Source of the DNA: Marinomonas lutimaris
GTDB lineage: Bacteria > Pseudomonadota > Gammaproteobacteria > Pseudomonadales > Marinomonadaceae
Assembly (NCBI RefSeq): GCF_019426345.1
Contig: NZ_JAHLLW010000001.1
Location: 248,001 to 312,000 of the forward strand
Direction of reading: 5' to 3'
DNA length: 64,000 bases
How positions within the stretch are numbered: position 1 is the first letter of the stretch; every line of letters starts with the position of its first letter. Below are positions 1 to 8,660 of this stretch, in pieces. The position numbers and the translations under genes are program-made. The notes below the pieces were generated by a model. It did no database searches. It saw nothing but the letters and a program-made list of their open reading frames with translations, and was not told where the DNA came from.

Positions 1-1
1 T

Positions 2-415
2 ACCAATATGAAGTTCAAAGCGATCGCTACAGAAACGCAAGCCGATTTTGATGCTTGGGTTGCAGGTGTGAAAGCGGAGTCTATTGCTGGATCAACCAAC
101 AATGGCATATTGGATCAAGCTTCATACGACAAGCTTGCTGAATATGATTTGCATGCTCCTGTGCATGAAGCAACGCCTGTTCAGTATTACGGTTCTATTA
201 AGCCTGGAATCTTTAATGATAACGTTATGAAATTCATGAAAGACCACGGCAAAGTTGAGCTGCTTAAAGGCACAACATTTGATTCGAATATGATCCAAGG
301 CAATTCAAACCATGGTGAAATGAATCATGGCGAGATGAATCACGGCGAAATGGAAATGAACCATGAGTCGTCTGAGAACTCATCTCACGAGATGCACATG
401 GAGGCAGATAAATAA
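2..415 (+). CDS. cyoA: Cytochrome bo3 ubiquinol oxidase subunit II, C-terminal part (5' end outside the window)
   Basis: This is the C-terminal portion of CyoA, the membrane-anchored periplasmic subunit of the proton-pumping quinol oxidase. The frame is open to the window edge. The first in-window ATG (8) lies inside the conserved stretch that reads MKFKAIAT in the CyoA family, so it is not the true start. The visible part covers the end of the cupredoxin domain and the following CyoA-specific arm (residues 35-95 counted from that Met). The tail is unusual: three perfect NHGEM units followed by more Met, His and Glu, a likely metal-binding extension longer than the Met/His-rich tail of E. coli CyoA. 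The stop overlaps the cyoB start by one base (TAATG), so the two are translationally coupled. Confidence 0.95.
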   Translation, partial: TNMKFKAIATETQADFDAWVAGVKAESIAGSTNNGILDQASYDKLAEYDLHAPVHEATPVQYYGSIKPGIFNDNVMKFMKDHGKVELLKGTTFDSNMIQGNSNHGEMNHGEMNHGEMEMNHESSENSSHEMHMEADK

Positions 416-2394
416 TGTCTATTCTAGGTAAATTATCTTTAGATGCGATTCCATTTCATGAGCCAATTCTGATTGTAACATTTAGTGTTATTGCAATCGG
501 CGCATTGGCTCTTGCTTTCTTGCTTATCAAGTACAACTTGCTTGGTATTCTTTGGAGAGATTGGCTAACATCGATAGACCATAAACGTCTTGGTGTAATG
601 TACATCGTACTTGCACTTATCATGCTGCTCCGTGGTTTCTCGGACGCCATCATGATGCGTCTGCAATTAGCGTTAGCGACAAATGGTGATCCAGGTTATC
701 TACCACCTCATCACTATGACCAAGTCTTCACGGCTCACGGCGTTATCATGATCATCTTTATGGCGATGCCATTCATGATTGGTCTGATGAACATCGTTGT
801 TCCTTTACAGATTGGTGCTCGTGACGTTGCGTTCCCGTTCCTAAACAACCTTAGCTTCTGGCTAACGGCTGGTGGTGCGATTCTAATCAACATCTCCCTA
901 TTCGTAGGTGAATTTGCTAAGACTGGTTGGGTGGCTTATCCTCCATTGGCAGGCTTGGAGTTCAGTCCGGATGTTGGGGTTGATTACTACATCTGGGCGC
1001 TGCAGATATCCGGGATAGGTACGACTTTAACTGCTGTTAACTTCTTGGCAACAGTGTTTAAAATGCGTGCTCCTGGCATGAAATTGATGGATATGCCGAT
1101 CTTCACTTGGACCTGTACTTGGGCCAACATCTTGATCGCTGCATCATTCCCAATTTTGACTGCTGTACTAGCAATGTTGACACTTGACCGTTACTTAGAC
1201 TTCCACTTCTTCACGAATGATGGCGGCGGTAACTCAATGATGTATATCAACTTGTTCTGGGCGTGGGGTCACCCTGAGGTGTACATCCTTGTGCTTCCAG
1301 CATTTGGTATCTTCTCTGAAGTTGTGTCTACCTTTACTGGTAAGCGCTTGTTCGGCTACAAATCTATGGTTTGGGCGACAGCATCGATTTCCATTCTTGG
1401 TTTCATCGTATGGCTTCACCATTTCTTTACTATGGGTTCAAGCGCGAACGTTAATGCCTTCTTTGGTGTGATGACAATGATCATCGCGGTACCGACGGGT
1501 GTGAAACTGTTTAACTGGTTGTTCACTATGTACCGTGGTCGCCTTCGTGTGACTGTGCCGGTTCTTTGGACACTTGGTTTCATGGTGACTTTCACTATCG
1601 GCGGTATGACTGGTGTACTACTTGCAGTACCTGGTGCTGACTATGTATTGCATAACAGCTTGTTCTTGATTGCTCACTTCCATAACACCATCATTGGTGG
1701 TGCGGTATTTGGCTATCTAGCTGGTTTTGTTTTCTGGTTCCCGAAAGTGATGGGCTTCCACCTTAACGTTAAGTTGGGTAAAGCGGCATTCTGGTGTTGG
1801 TTAGTTGGTTTCTTCATGGCCTTTATGCCTTTGTACGTTCTAGGCTTCTTGGGCATGACTCGTCGTCTAAACCACACTGATAATCCTGATTGGAACATTT
1901 GGTTGTATATCGCTTTGGTGGGTGCATTCATCATCATGGCCGGTATTATCTGCCAGTTGCTACAGCTATATGTCAGCTTCCGTGACCGTAAACAAAATTT
2001 GGACACTACTGGTGATCCATGGAATGGTCATACGCTTGAGTGGTCTACGGCTTCTCCTCCGCAGTATTACAACTTTGCAAACATCCCAACTGTTTCTGAT
2101 ATCGATGCGTTTACCGATATGAAAGAGAAAGGTGAAGCTTACGTTCGTCATGAGAAATATGAAGCGATTCATATGCCTAAGAACACAGCTTCCGGTATGT
2201 TGATCTCTGGTTGTATCACGTTGATGGGCTTTGCATTGATCTGGCACATTTGGTGGTTAGCTGCTCTTGGTTTGTTCGGCGGGTTCGTATTCCTTGTACT
2301 TCGCGCTTACACCAAAGATGTTGATTACTATGTTCAGCCTGATGAAGTAGCTCGCATAGAAAATGCGCATCTTGATAACGTGGCTAAGGGGTAA
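415..2394 (+). CDS. cyoB: Cytochrome bo3 ubiquinol oxidase subunit I
   Basis: Catalytic subunit of the haem-copper quinol oxidase: it oxidises ubiquinol, reduces oxygen to water and pumps protons across the inner membrane. At 659 residues it matches E. coli CyoB (663), and all key residues sit at a constant +2 offset from it. The quinol-site residues R73, D77 and H100 are present. So are haem ligands H108, H421 and H423, CuB ligands H286, H335 and H336, and Y290 cross-linked to H286 (motif GHPEVY). About 15 hydrophobic segments are visible. It sits between cyoA (1-base overlap) and cyoC (2-base gap) in one operon. Confidence 0.98.
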   Translation: MSILGKLSLDAIPFHEPILIVTFSVIAIGALALAFLLIKYNLLGILWRDWLTSIDHKRLGVMYIVLALIMLLRGFSDAIMMRLQLALATNGDPGYLPPHHYDQVFTAHGVIMIIFMAMPFMIGLMNIVVPLQIGARDVAFPFLNNLSFWLTAGGAILINISLFVGEFAKTGWVAYPPLAGLEFSPDVGVDYYIWALQISGIGTTLTAVNFLATVFKMRAPGMKLMDMPIFTWTCTWANILIAASFPILTAVLAMLTLDRYLDFHFFTNDGGGNSMMYINLFWAWGHPEVYILVLPAFGIFSEVVSTFTGKRLFGYKSMVWATASISILGFIVWLHHFFTMGSSANVNAFFGVMTMIIAVPTGVKLFNWLFTMYRGRLRVTVPVLWTLGFMVTFTIGGMTGVLLAVPGADYVLHNSLFLIAHFHNTIIGGAVFGYLAGFVFWFPKVMGFHLNVKLGKAAFWCWLVGFFMAFMPLYVLGFLGMTRRLNHTDNPDWNIWLYIALVGAFIIMAGIICQLLQLYVSFRDRKQNLDTTGDPWNGHTLEWSTASPPQYYNFANIPTVSDIDAFTDMKEKGEAYVRHEKYEAIHMPKNTASGMLISGCITLMGFALIWHIWWLAALGLFGGFVFLVLRAYTKDVDYYVQPDEVARIENAHLDNVAKG

Positions 2395-2396
2395 TC

Positions 2397-3008
2397 ATGA
2401 GTACTACACATATGAATACGCATGACGCTCACGACGAGCATCACGACCACGATCCAGCACCGCATAACGTGTTTGGTTTCTGGTTATACCTAATGACGGA
2501 CTGTTTGTTATTCGCATCCGTCTTCGCTACCTACGCTGTGCTCTTTATGAACACAGCTGGTGGTGTATCTGGTAAAGATATTTTCGAATTGGATTTCGTT
2601 TTAGTTGAAACCGCAGCGCTACTTCTTTCAAGTATCACTTACGGTTTTGCAATGATCTGTGCACATAAAAAAGACAAAAAAGGCACCCTTTCTTGGTTGT
2701 CTGTTACGTTCCTTTTGGGTGCTGTGTTCATTGGTATGGAAGTCTACGAATTCCATCACCTAATCGTTAACGGTAATGGTCCTCAAACCAGTGCGTTCTT
2801 GTCTGCCTTCTTTGCCCTTGTGGGTACTCACGGCTTACACGTAACTGCAGGTTTGATCTGGATGGCTATCCTGATGATTGAGTTGATAGTATCTGGTTTT
2901 GGTAGCCGTACTGTGACTCGCTTAAGCTGCTTAAGCTTGTTCTGGCACTTCCTAGACGTTGTCTGGATTTGTGTTTTCACCGTTGTTTATCTGATGGGAG
3001 CGATCTAA
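2397..3008 (+). CDS. cyoC: Cytochrome bo3 ubiquinol oxidase subunit III
   Basis: CyoC is the five-helix accessory subunit that supports assembly of the oxidase. The 203 residues match the family length (204 in E. coli). A short His/Asp-rich N-terminus (residues 4-25) precedes five hydrophobic segments, and the subunit III signatures GTHGLHV and the C-terminal WHFLDVVWI are present. The gene starts two bases after cyoB, and its stop overlaps the cyoD start by one base (TAATG). Confidence 0.97.
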   Translation: MSTTHMNTHDAHDEHHDHDPAPHNVFGFWLYLMTDCLLFASVFATYAVLFMNTAGGVSGKDIFELDFVLVETAALLLSSITYGFAMICAHKKDKKGTLSWLSVTFLLGAVFIGMEVYEFHHLIVNGNGPQTSAFLSAFFALVGTHGLHVTAGLIWMAILMIELIVSGFGSRTVTRLSCLSLFWHFLDVVWICVFTVVYLMGAI

Positions 3009-3328
3009 TGAGCGATCATTCTTCTGAAGCGAATTCACACGGTAGCGTAAAGTCATACCTAACAGGATTTATTTGGTCAGTGATTTTGACTGGTATCCCG
3101 TTCTGGATGGTAATGACAGAAGCGTTCGATAAGGGGCCAACTTATATAGCAATCGTATTGTTAGCTATTGTGCAGATTTTTGTTCACTTGAAGTATTTCC
3201 TTCATTTGAACTTCTCTGAGCAAGGTAAGTTGGATACTTATTCATTCATTTTTGCTGCTGTGATTATTGTGATGGTTGTTGCGTTGTCCGTATGGATTAT
3301 CTACGCTTCCAACGCAATGATGATGTAA
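3008..3328 (+). CDS. cyoD: Cytochrome bo3 ubiquinol oxidase subunit IV
   Basis: CyoD is the small accessory subunit IV, needed for stable CuB binding in the E. coli enzyme. The product is 106 residues with three hydrophobic helices and the VHLKYFLHL motif typical of the family. An in-frame ATG 39 bases further upstream would lie inside cyoC. I chose the ATG at 3008 because it overlaps the cyoC stop and gives the normal family length (109 in E. coli) and N-terminus. Confidence 0.95.
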   Translation: MSDHSSEANSHGSVKSYLTGFIWSVILTGIPFWMVMTEAFDKGPTYIAIVLLAIVQIFVHLKYFLHLNFSEQGKLDTYSFIFAAVIIVMVVALSVWIIYASNAMMM

Positions 3329-3399
3329 GCAGAGAAATTTGATGATTATGCGGACTTCTTTCATTATAAGTGATACGTGTCCGATGGGAGCCTATAAAG

Positions 3400-4290
3400 A
3401 TGTTTAAGCGTTATCTACAGGTCACAAAGCCTGGCATCATTATGGGCAACCTCATCTCTGTTGCGGGGGGCTTCTTTTTGGCCTCTCGTGGCGAGATTGA
3501 CTGGATTCTTATGCTAGCGACAGTGGTTGGCTTGTCGTTGGTGGTTGCTTCTGGCTGTGCCATTAACAACTATATTGATAGAGATATTGATGCAAAAATG
3601 CAGCGCACACGTAATCGTGTGACGGTGAATGGTGAGATGTCAGGTAAAGCGGCGTTTTTCCACGGTATTGTGTTAGGTGTTATTGGTTTTGCTTTGCTGT
3701 CATATTTCACTAATTGGGTTGCGGTCGCCTTTGCCGTATTTGGTTACGTGGTTTATGTCGGTTTATACACTATGTATTTCAAGCGCAAGTCCGTATATGG
3801 GACTTTTGTTGGTAGTTTATCTGGTGCTGTTCCACCGGTTGTGGGGTATTGCGCCGCAGCAGGTCAGTTCGATGCTGGTGCCGCTATCTTGCTTACAATG
3901 TTTTGTATTTGGCAAATGCCACACTCTTATGCAATCGCTATTTTTCGCTATAAAGATTACGAAGCGGCAGGGATTCCTGTCTTGCCTGTGTCACAAGGTA
4001 TCGCGAAAGCAAAACGCCATATAATTCTACATATTGCTGCCTTTGCAGTAGTCGCAGCACTTTTACCGCTGACTGGCTATGTTGGAATTGGTTTTATGGT
4101 TGTTGCTCTGGCTACCAGTCTTTGGTGGCTTGCTATGGCGTTACGAGGCTACCGTCCGGGTATTGATGTAAATGGTTGGGCGCGACAAGTGTTCTTCTTC
4201 TCTATCATCACTGTTACGGCACTTAGTGTGACCATGGCATTGGATTTTAATGAAGTCTCACCCAATTTATTGGTGTTTGCTGCCCATTAA
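3400..4290 (+). CDS. cyoE: Protohaem IX farnesyltransferase (haem O synthase)
   Basis: CyoE transfers a farnesyl group to protohaem to make haem O, the cofactor of the binuclear centre of CyoB. It is an integral membrane UbiA-family prenyltransferase of 296 residues, the same length as E. coli CyoE. The first Asp-rich motif is [12 protein letters not shown], with the YTMYFKRKS region following. An upstream in-frame GTG (3370) would add ten unrelated residues. I chose the ATG at 3400 because it follows a GGGAG ribosome-binding site and begins [12 protein letters not shown], as in the family. It is the last gene of the operon, 71 bases after cyoD, and ends before a strong terminator. Confidence 0.97.
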   Translation: MFKRYLQVTKPGIIMGNLISVAGGFFLASRGEIDWILMLATVVGLSLVVASGCAINNYIDRDIDAKMQRTRNRVTVNGEMSGKAAFFHGIVLGVIGFALLSYFTNWVAVAFAVFGYVVYVGLYTMYFKRKSVYGTFVGSLSGAVPPVVGYCAAAGQFDAGAAILLTMFCIWQMPHSYAIAIFRYKDYEAAGIPVLPVSQGIAKAKRHIILHIAAFAVVAALLPLTGYVGIGFMVVALATSLWWLAMALRGYRPGIDVNGWARQVFFFSIITVTALSVTMALDFNEVSPNLLVFAAH

Positions 4291-4302
4291 TTCATGCTTT
4301 AC

Positions 4303-4330
4303 AAAACGGGCTTTCTGAGCCCGTTTTTTA
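4303..4330 (+). terminator. Rho-independent terminator of the cyo operon
   Basis: A stem acgggct / agcccgt (4306-4312 with 4318-4324) with a five-base loop is flanked by A and T runs that extend the stem and supply the U-tract. It lies 12 bases after the cyoE stop. Confidence 0.9.
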
Positions 4331-4477
4331 TTTCCTTTCTGTTTAGCTCGATAACTTTCTATTTATCTCATTATTCGTTATTTTGAATGCTTGCCCGTTG
4401 AATCCCATAGCAAAAGAGCATTCCCAACATTGCCTCAGTCATTGTCTTTAAAGCTGCTGCCATCGTTTGGATAATTT

Positions 4478-4501
4478 TTTGATTTGACACCAAAAATCAA
4501 A
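4478..4501. promoter_or_regulatory. Inverted repeat just upstream of the esterase gene
   Basis: tttgattt (4478-4485) and aaatcaaa (4494-4501) form a perfect 8-bp inverted repeat with an 8-base spacer. The repeat ends right at the ribosome-binding site of the esterase gene (ATG 4515). It could be an operator or a hairpin that covers the site. The arms are A+T-only apart from one G/C pair, so chance is possible. Confidence 0.35.
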
Positions 4502-4514
4502 CAGGATGATGTGA

Positions 4515-6173
4515 ATGAAAACGCTTTTAACCTATCTGACGCCGATTTTTGTACTTTTCTTTTTCGGTAGCAGCAGCGCCTACGCTGTCAATTGTAAGGC
4601 GTTAGCCCAAAAAGCACCTGAAGGTGTAGTAATTAAAACCACGATGATGGGTCGAGATAAAGAGGTGAGAAGCACCTATTGCTTGGTTTCGGGTGTCATG
4701 TCACAACGTATGGGGGTTGATAGTAAGTTTTATTCGATTCAATTTGAGCTACGGTTACCTAACTTTTGGCAAGGGCGTTTTGGATATCAGTTTAATGGCG
4801 GAAATGATGGTGAAGTTAAGCCTGCGTTAGGTGCGATAACAGGACTTCTTAGTTCTCAGTATGCGATCAACCAAGGCTTCGCAGTGGTTTCAAGTAATGG
4901 CGGTCACGATGCTCAAGCCAATCCAGAAGCTGGTTTAGCAGGTCCTGCGGTATTTGGTCATGATCCTGAAGCGCGCCGTGATTATGGCTATGGTGCGGTA
5001 CAAAAGTTAAATCCTGTTGCTCGTTCTTTGATTGAAAATTATTACGAGTCACCTATTAAATATTCATATGGTCTTGGCCAGTCAAATGGTGGGCGAATGG
5101 CAATGGTCGCCGCGTCGCGCTTCCCAGATATGTTTGATGGTTTATTAGTGGGTTATCCAGGCTTTAATTTACCTAGAGCTGCGTTACAGCATGCTTGGGA
5201 CATTCAGGCGTTGCATCGAGTAAACGATGATATTAGCCAATCGTTAACGCCACGTGATTTAAAAGTATTTGCAAAACGTATCTTGGATCAATGCGATACT
5301 TTAGACGGTATTAGCGATGACATGATATTTGCAGCTGACGCTTGCCAAAAAGTCTTTAATCCCAAAGCGCTCGTTTGTAAAAGTAATTTTGATCGCGACT
5401 GTTTGCCGTTAAACAAAGTCGCTGCTCTGATGCGTATGCAAATGGGACCACATGATTCAAAGAATCAAGCTTTATACACTGACTGGGCCTATGATACGGG
5501 GATTAGCTCTGATAACTGGCGCATGTGGAAAGTTGAAAGCACGATTTCAGATTGGAGTAATAAGCCTATAAGTGTCGTGATGGGGGCTGCTTCATTAGCG
5601 CATATTTTCACCACGCCTTTTTCCAATGTTGCAGGTGATATTTACTCATTAGAAAATTATCTGCTTAAGTTTGATTTTGATAAAGACGCGACCAAAATCT
5701 ATGCGACGAATAATCAATTCAAAGAATCCGCGATGACGACAATGACAACACCAGATGCCGCTAAACCTAAATTAACTGAGTTTAAGCAGCATGGTGGGAA
5801 GATGATTATTTTCCATGGCAATAGCGACCCTGTTTTTTCTGTGAAAGACACCATGCGTTGGTATGATTTTCTTAATTTCACGCTTGAAGGCAGAGCATCA
5901 GAGTTTGTGCGTTTATATCGTGTTCCTGGTATGCCTCACGGACAAGGTGGACCATCAACAGATCAATTCGATATGCTGCAGCCATTGATTTCATGGGTAG
6001 AGAAAAAGAAAGTTCCCCAAAGTATTGTCGCTGCTACTCGCGCGAAAAACCCAGAAATTACGGCTCGTATGGTGGATATGCAGCGCCCATTGTGCCCTTA
6101 TCCATCTTACGCAAAATACAATAAGGGCGATTTTCTTAAGGCTAGCTCTTTTCAATGTGTGGTCGCTAAATAG
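4515..6173 (+). CDS. Secreted tannase/feruloyl-esterase family alpha/beta hydrolase
   Basis: Member of the tannase/feruloyl esterase family (PF07519), which hydrolyses ester bonds of gallic, ferulic or related acids. The 552 residues begin with a signal peptide cleaved near SSAYA (about 24), so the enzyme should be periplasmic or secreted. The nucleophile is S190 in GQSNGGR, with D438 in HGNSDP and H475 in GMPHGQGG. A calcium-site-like Asp cluster, with Cys, lies at 258-269. Characterised relatives have a cysteine next to both Ser and His (the CS-D-HC disulfide). Here these positions are Q189 and G476, so the disulfide is absent and the substrate may differ. It is a single gene with about 180 bases of its own leader, and is convergent with the dehydrogenase that follows. 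Confidence 0.85.
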   Translation: MKTLLTYLTPIFVLFFFGSSSAYAVNCKALAQKAPEGVVIKTTMMGRDKEVRSTYCLVSGVMSQRMGVDSKFYSIQFELRLPNFWQGRFGYQFNGGNDGEVKPALGAITGLLSSQYAINQGFAVVSSNGGHDAQANPEAGLAGPAVFGHDPEARRDYGYGAVQKLNPVARSLIENYYESPIKYSYGLGQSNGGRMAMVAASRFPDMFDGLLVGYPGFNLPRAALQHAWDIQALHRVNDDISQSLTPRDLKVFAKRILDQCDTLDGISDDMIFAADACQKVFNPKALVCKSNFDRDCLPLNKVAALMRMQMGPHDSKNQALYTDWAYDTGISSDNWRMWKVESTISDWSNKPISVVMGAASLAHIFTTPFSNVAGDIYSLENYLLKFDFDKDATKIYATNNQFKESAMTTMTTPDAAKPKLTEFKQHGGKMIIFHGNSDPVFSVKDTMRWYDFLNFTLEGRASEFVRLYRVPGMPHGQGGPSTDQFDMLQPLISWVEKKKVPQSIVAATRAKNPEITARMVDMQRPLCPYPSYAKYNKGDFLKASSFQCVVAK

Positions 6174-6183
6174 TCTTGCTGAC

Positions 6184-6933
6184 TTAGCGGCCACCACCGA
6201 CGTCAATAAAGCCTCCAGTTGAATAGCTGGATTTGTCGCTGAGTAACCAGAGGATCGCTTCTGCGACTTCTTCTGGTTGTCCACCACGTTGTAGCGGCAA
6301 GTTAGGCCCAATACGATCCACTCGCCCCGCTTCGCCTCCATCAGCGTGCATATCAGTATAAATCAAACCAGGGCGAACCACGTTAACGCGAATGCCGTCA
6401 CCAGCCACTTCTAAGGCAAAGCCTTTTGAGAAAGAGTCAACAGCGCCTTTGCTTGCTGCATAATCTACATACTCATTTGGCGAACCATAAACAGAGGCTA
6501 GAGAAGATACGTTGACGATTGTTCCGCCTTGTCCGCCAAGGCTCAGCGCCATGTCTTGGAAGGCTTCTTGACAGCATTGCATGGTGCCAAAAACATTGGT
6601 TTGAAAGATGCGTTGCCAGCGTTCGGGCTTGGTATCAACAAAACGAGCCTGTTGATCTAAAACACCAGCGCTATTAACCAGTGCTTTGATGGGGCCCCAG
6701 TTACGTCTAATGGTGGCAAACATCTCGACGACTTGTTCTGTGTCGCTTATGTCCGTTTGTACACAATGTGCTAGTCCACCAGATGCGATGATGTCAGCGG
6801 CGACATTTTCTGCAGAAGCCGCATCTTTTCGGTAGTTGATAATCACTTTATAGCCCTGTTGAGCAGCAAGCTTCGCCGTCGCTGCACCAATACCTCTCCC
6901 GCCACCAGTAATCAAAAGTATGGGTAATGTCAA
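6184..6933 (-). CDS. Short-chain dehydrogenase/reductase (SDR)
   Basis: Classical SDR of 249 residues, an NAD(P)-dependent oxidoreductase of unknown substrate. The cofactor motif TGGGRGIG is at residues 9-16, NSAG is near 87-90, and the catalytic YxxxK (in YAASKGA) is near 156-160. The C-terminus IDVGGGR is typical of glucose-dehydrogenase or 3-oxoacyl-ACP-reductase-like members. The start is TTG, preceded by a good AAGGAG site at normal spacing; no in-frame ATG fits. It diverges from the marR gene, with about 200 bases between them, and may share its control region. Confidence 0.88.
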   Translation of the reverse strand: MTLPILLITGGGRGIGAATAKLAAQQGYKVIINYRKDAASAENVAADIIASGGLAHCVQTDISDTEQVVEMFATIRRNWGPIKALVNSAGVLDQQARFVDTKPERWQRIFQTNVFGTMQCCQEAFQDMALSLGGQGGTIVNVSSLASVYGSPNEYVDYAASKGAVDSFSKGFALEVAGDGIRVNVVRPGLIYTDMHADGGEAGRVDRIGPNLPLQRGGQPEEVAEAILWLLSDKSSYSTGGFIDVGGGR

Positions 6934-7017
6934 ATCACTCTCCTTGATGTTTTATTTACGCCTAACATTAACGTGCCCATTTGACTAAAACCAGTTTTTC
7001 ATCCTTCTTACATTAAG

Positions 7018-7046
7018 AATTTATGATCGATTATTCTTCATAAATT
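7018..7046. promoter_or_regulatory. Candidate MarR operator dyad
   Basis: aatttatga (7018-7026) and tcataaatt (7038-7046) form a perfect 9-bp inverted repeat separated by 11 bases. It lies between the divergent SDR and marR genes. The arms repeat about two helical turns apart, as expected for a dimeric winged-helix protein. No other site in this intergenic region is as symmetrical. Confidence 0.5.
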
Positions 7047-7078
7047 GAGGAAGTATTAGGCATTTTTATAGGGCCTGA

Positions 7079-7105
7079 TTGAATATAGTAAGTAATATAT
7101 ATAAT
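7079..7105 (+). promoter_or_regulatory. Possible sigma-70 promoter for marR-emrAB
   Basis: TTGAAT (7079-7084) and TATAAT (7100-7105) lie 31 bases upstream of the marR start. The -10 is a perfect match, but the 15-base spacer is short, so this is tentative. Confidence 0.35.
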
Positions 7106-7135
7106 AATTATTAGATATTAAATTTGGTGATTTGA

Positions 7136-7561
7136 ATGCAAACGAACAATATCGGTTTTCTCTTAACAGACGTCATTCGTCTGATGCGTAGGGAATATTC
7201 CAAAGGCAGTTTAGATATGACACTGATGCAAGCGAGAGCACTGGTATACGTCTCTCATTGTGAAGGTGTTCGTCAGGTGCAATTGGCTGAAATGATGGAT
7301 ATTCAGCCAATTACGCTGGCCCGATTGATAGATCAGCTGGCAGAAGACAAGTTAGTCGAGCGTCGACCTGATCCGAAAGATCGTCGTGCTTACGGATTAT
7401 ATTTAATGGAGAAGTCGACACCATTATTAGAAGAAATTGATATTGAAGTTAAACGAGTTCGTGAGAAAGCGTTGCAAGGCTTAACCGAAGAGCAAATAGA
7501 TGTTTTTCAAAATGCACTCTCTGTGATGCATGCAAATTTATCAACCGACACGTCATTATAG
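7136..7561 (+). CDS. MarR-family transcriptional regulator
   Basis: A 141-residue winged-helix regulator of the MarR type, dimeric and usually a repressor released by small phenolic or drug-like ligands. The recognition region (about 44-70) includes the stretch QLAEMMDIQPITLARLID, and the wing carries the family motif DPKDRRAY (about 82-89). It lies 24 bases before emrA in the same direction. By analogy with E. coli emrRAB, it probably controls the efflux genes and itself. The dyad at 7018-7046 is the likely site. Confidence 0.93.
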   Translation: MQTNNIGFLLTDVIRLMRREYSKGSLDMTLMQARALVYVSHCEGVRQVQLAEMMDIQPITLARLIDQLAEDKLVERRPDPKDRRAYGLYLMEKSTPLLEEIDIEVKRVREKALQGLTEEQIDVFQNALSVMHANLSTDTSL

Positions 7562-7585
7562 AATTTACTTGGGGAAATACCGTAA

Positions 7586-8650
7586 ATGAGTGAGCAAGAA
7601 AACAACCCATCAGTGTCAAAACAAGTAGAGAAGCGAACCACTCGCCGTGTTTTATTGATCGCCTTGCCATTGGTGGTGGCTTTAGCATCGGTCATTGTTT
7701 ATATGAAAGGTGGACGTTATGTTGAAACAGACAATGCGTATATTCAGTCAGATATGACGACGATTAATGCGGAAGTATCTGGTGCGATTAAGTCTATTTC
7801 TGTCAAAGAAAATCAAAAAGTTTCAGAAGGTCAGCTACTATTTAGCATTGATGCCACACCGTTTAAAGTGGCTGAAGCCAAAGCAACGGCTCAATTACAG
7901 CAAGTTCGACTAAATATTCTAGAGCAAAAAGCTGCTTACGAAGAGAAAAAGGCCGAAATTAAACAGGCCGAAAACCAGTTTGCTTTTAACCAGCGCGAAG
8001 AAAAACGTCAGGCAAATTTACTGAAACAGAAATTCATTTCAGACACTCAATTTGACCAAGCCAAACAAGCTGCTGAAGTCAGCGAGTTAAACGTTGCGAC
8101 ATTGAAAAAAGATTTGTTCCGTTTGAAAGAAGCCCTAGGCGGAGATCCAAGCGCTCCATTAGAAGATCATCCTAGTTATCAAGCGGCTCAAGCGGCATTA
8201 GATCAAGCGCGTATAGATCTTGGTCATATTGAAGTCAGAGCACCGGCATCTGGTGTAGTTGCAAAAGTCCCACACAATGGTGAGTACGTGACGGCAGGTT
8301 CAACCTCTATGGTATTGGTGTCTGATGAGAAACAGTGGGTTGAAGCCAACTTCACCGAAAAAGATCTGACCTATGTTCAGCCTGGCCAAGATGTTGAAAT
8401 CGAAGTTGATGCTTACCCTGGAGTATCTTTGCATGGCAAAGTTGAAAGTATTAGCCCTGCGACAGGCTCTGAATTCTCTGTTATTCCTGCGGAAAACGCG
8501 ACAGGAAATTGGGTGAAAATCGCTCAGCGTTTATCTGTGAAAATTCTTGTCGATACGGATCAAAACTCGCCAACTCTACGTACAGGTTTTAGTTCAAATG
8601 TCACAATAGACACAGAACATCAGCGCCGTTTATTCGGTTTAGCTTTGTGA
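7586..8650 (+). CDS. emrA: EmrA-like membrane fusion protein (HlyD family)
   Basis: Periplasmic adaptor of a major-facilitator tripartite efflux pump, linking the inner-membrane exporter to an outer-membrane channel. The 354 residues show one N-terminal membrane anchor (about 21-40) and a split lipoyl domain: YVETDNAYIQSD and VSGAIKSISV near 48-72, then IEVRAPASGVV near 215. Between the halves lies a coiled-coil hairpin of about 110 residues. A C-terminal beta-barrel follows. No TolC-type gene is nearby, so a shared outer-membrane channel is probably used. The gene is preceded by a GGGGA site and followed 10 bases later by emrB. Confidence 0.93.
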   Translation: MSEQENNPSVSKQVEKRTTRRVLLIALPLVVALASVIVYMKGGRYVETDNAYIQSDMTTINAEVSGAIKSISVKENQKVSEGQLLFSIDATPFKVAEAKATAQLQQVRLNILEQKAAYEEKKAEIKQAENQFAFNQREEKRQANLLKQKFISDTQFDQAKQAAEVSELNVATLKKDLFRLKEALGGDPSAPLEDHPSYQAAQAALDQARIDLGHIEVRAPASGVVAKVPHNGEYVTAGSTSMVLVSDEKQWVEANFTEKDLTYVQPGQDVEIEVDAYPGVSLHGKVESISPATGSEFSVIPAENATGNWVKIAQRLSVKILVDTDQNSPTLRTGFSSNVTIDTEHQRRLFGLAL

Positions 8651-8660
8651 GGCGATAGAG

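Noticed and set aside
308..352. The 15-base tandem repeat as a sequencing or assembly artefact
   Set aside because: The three units differ at synonymous positions, stay in frame, and fall in a tail that is Met/His-rich in relatives too, so the repeat is probably real.
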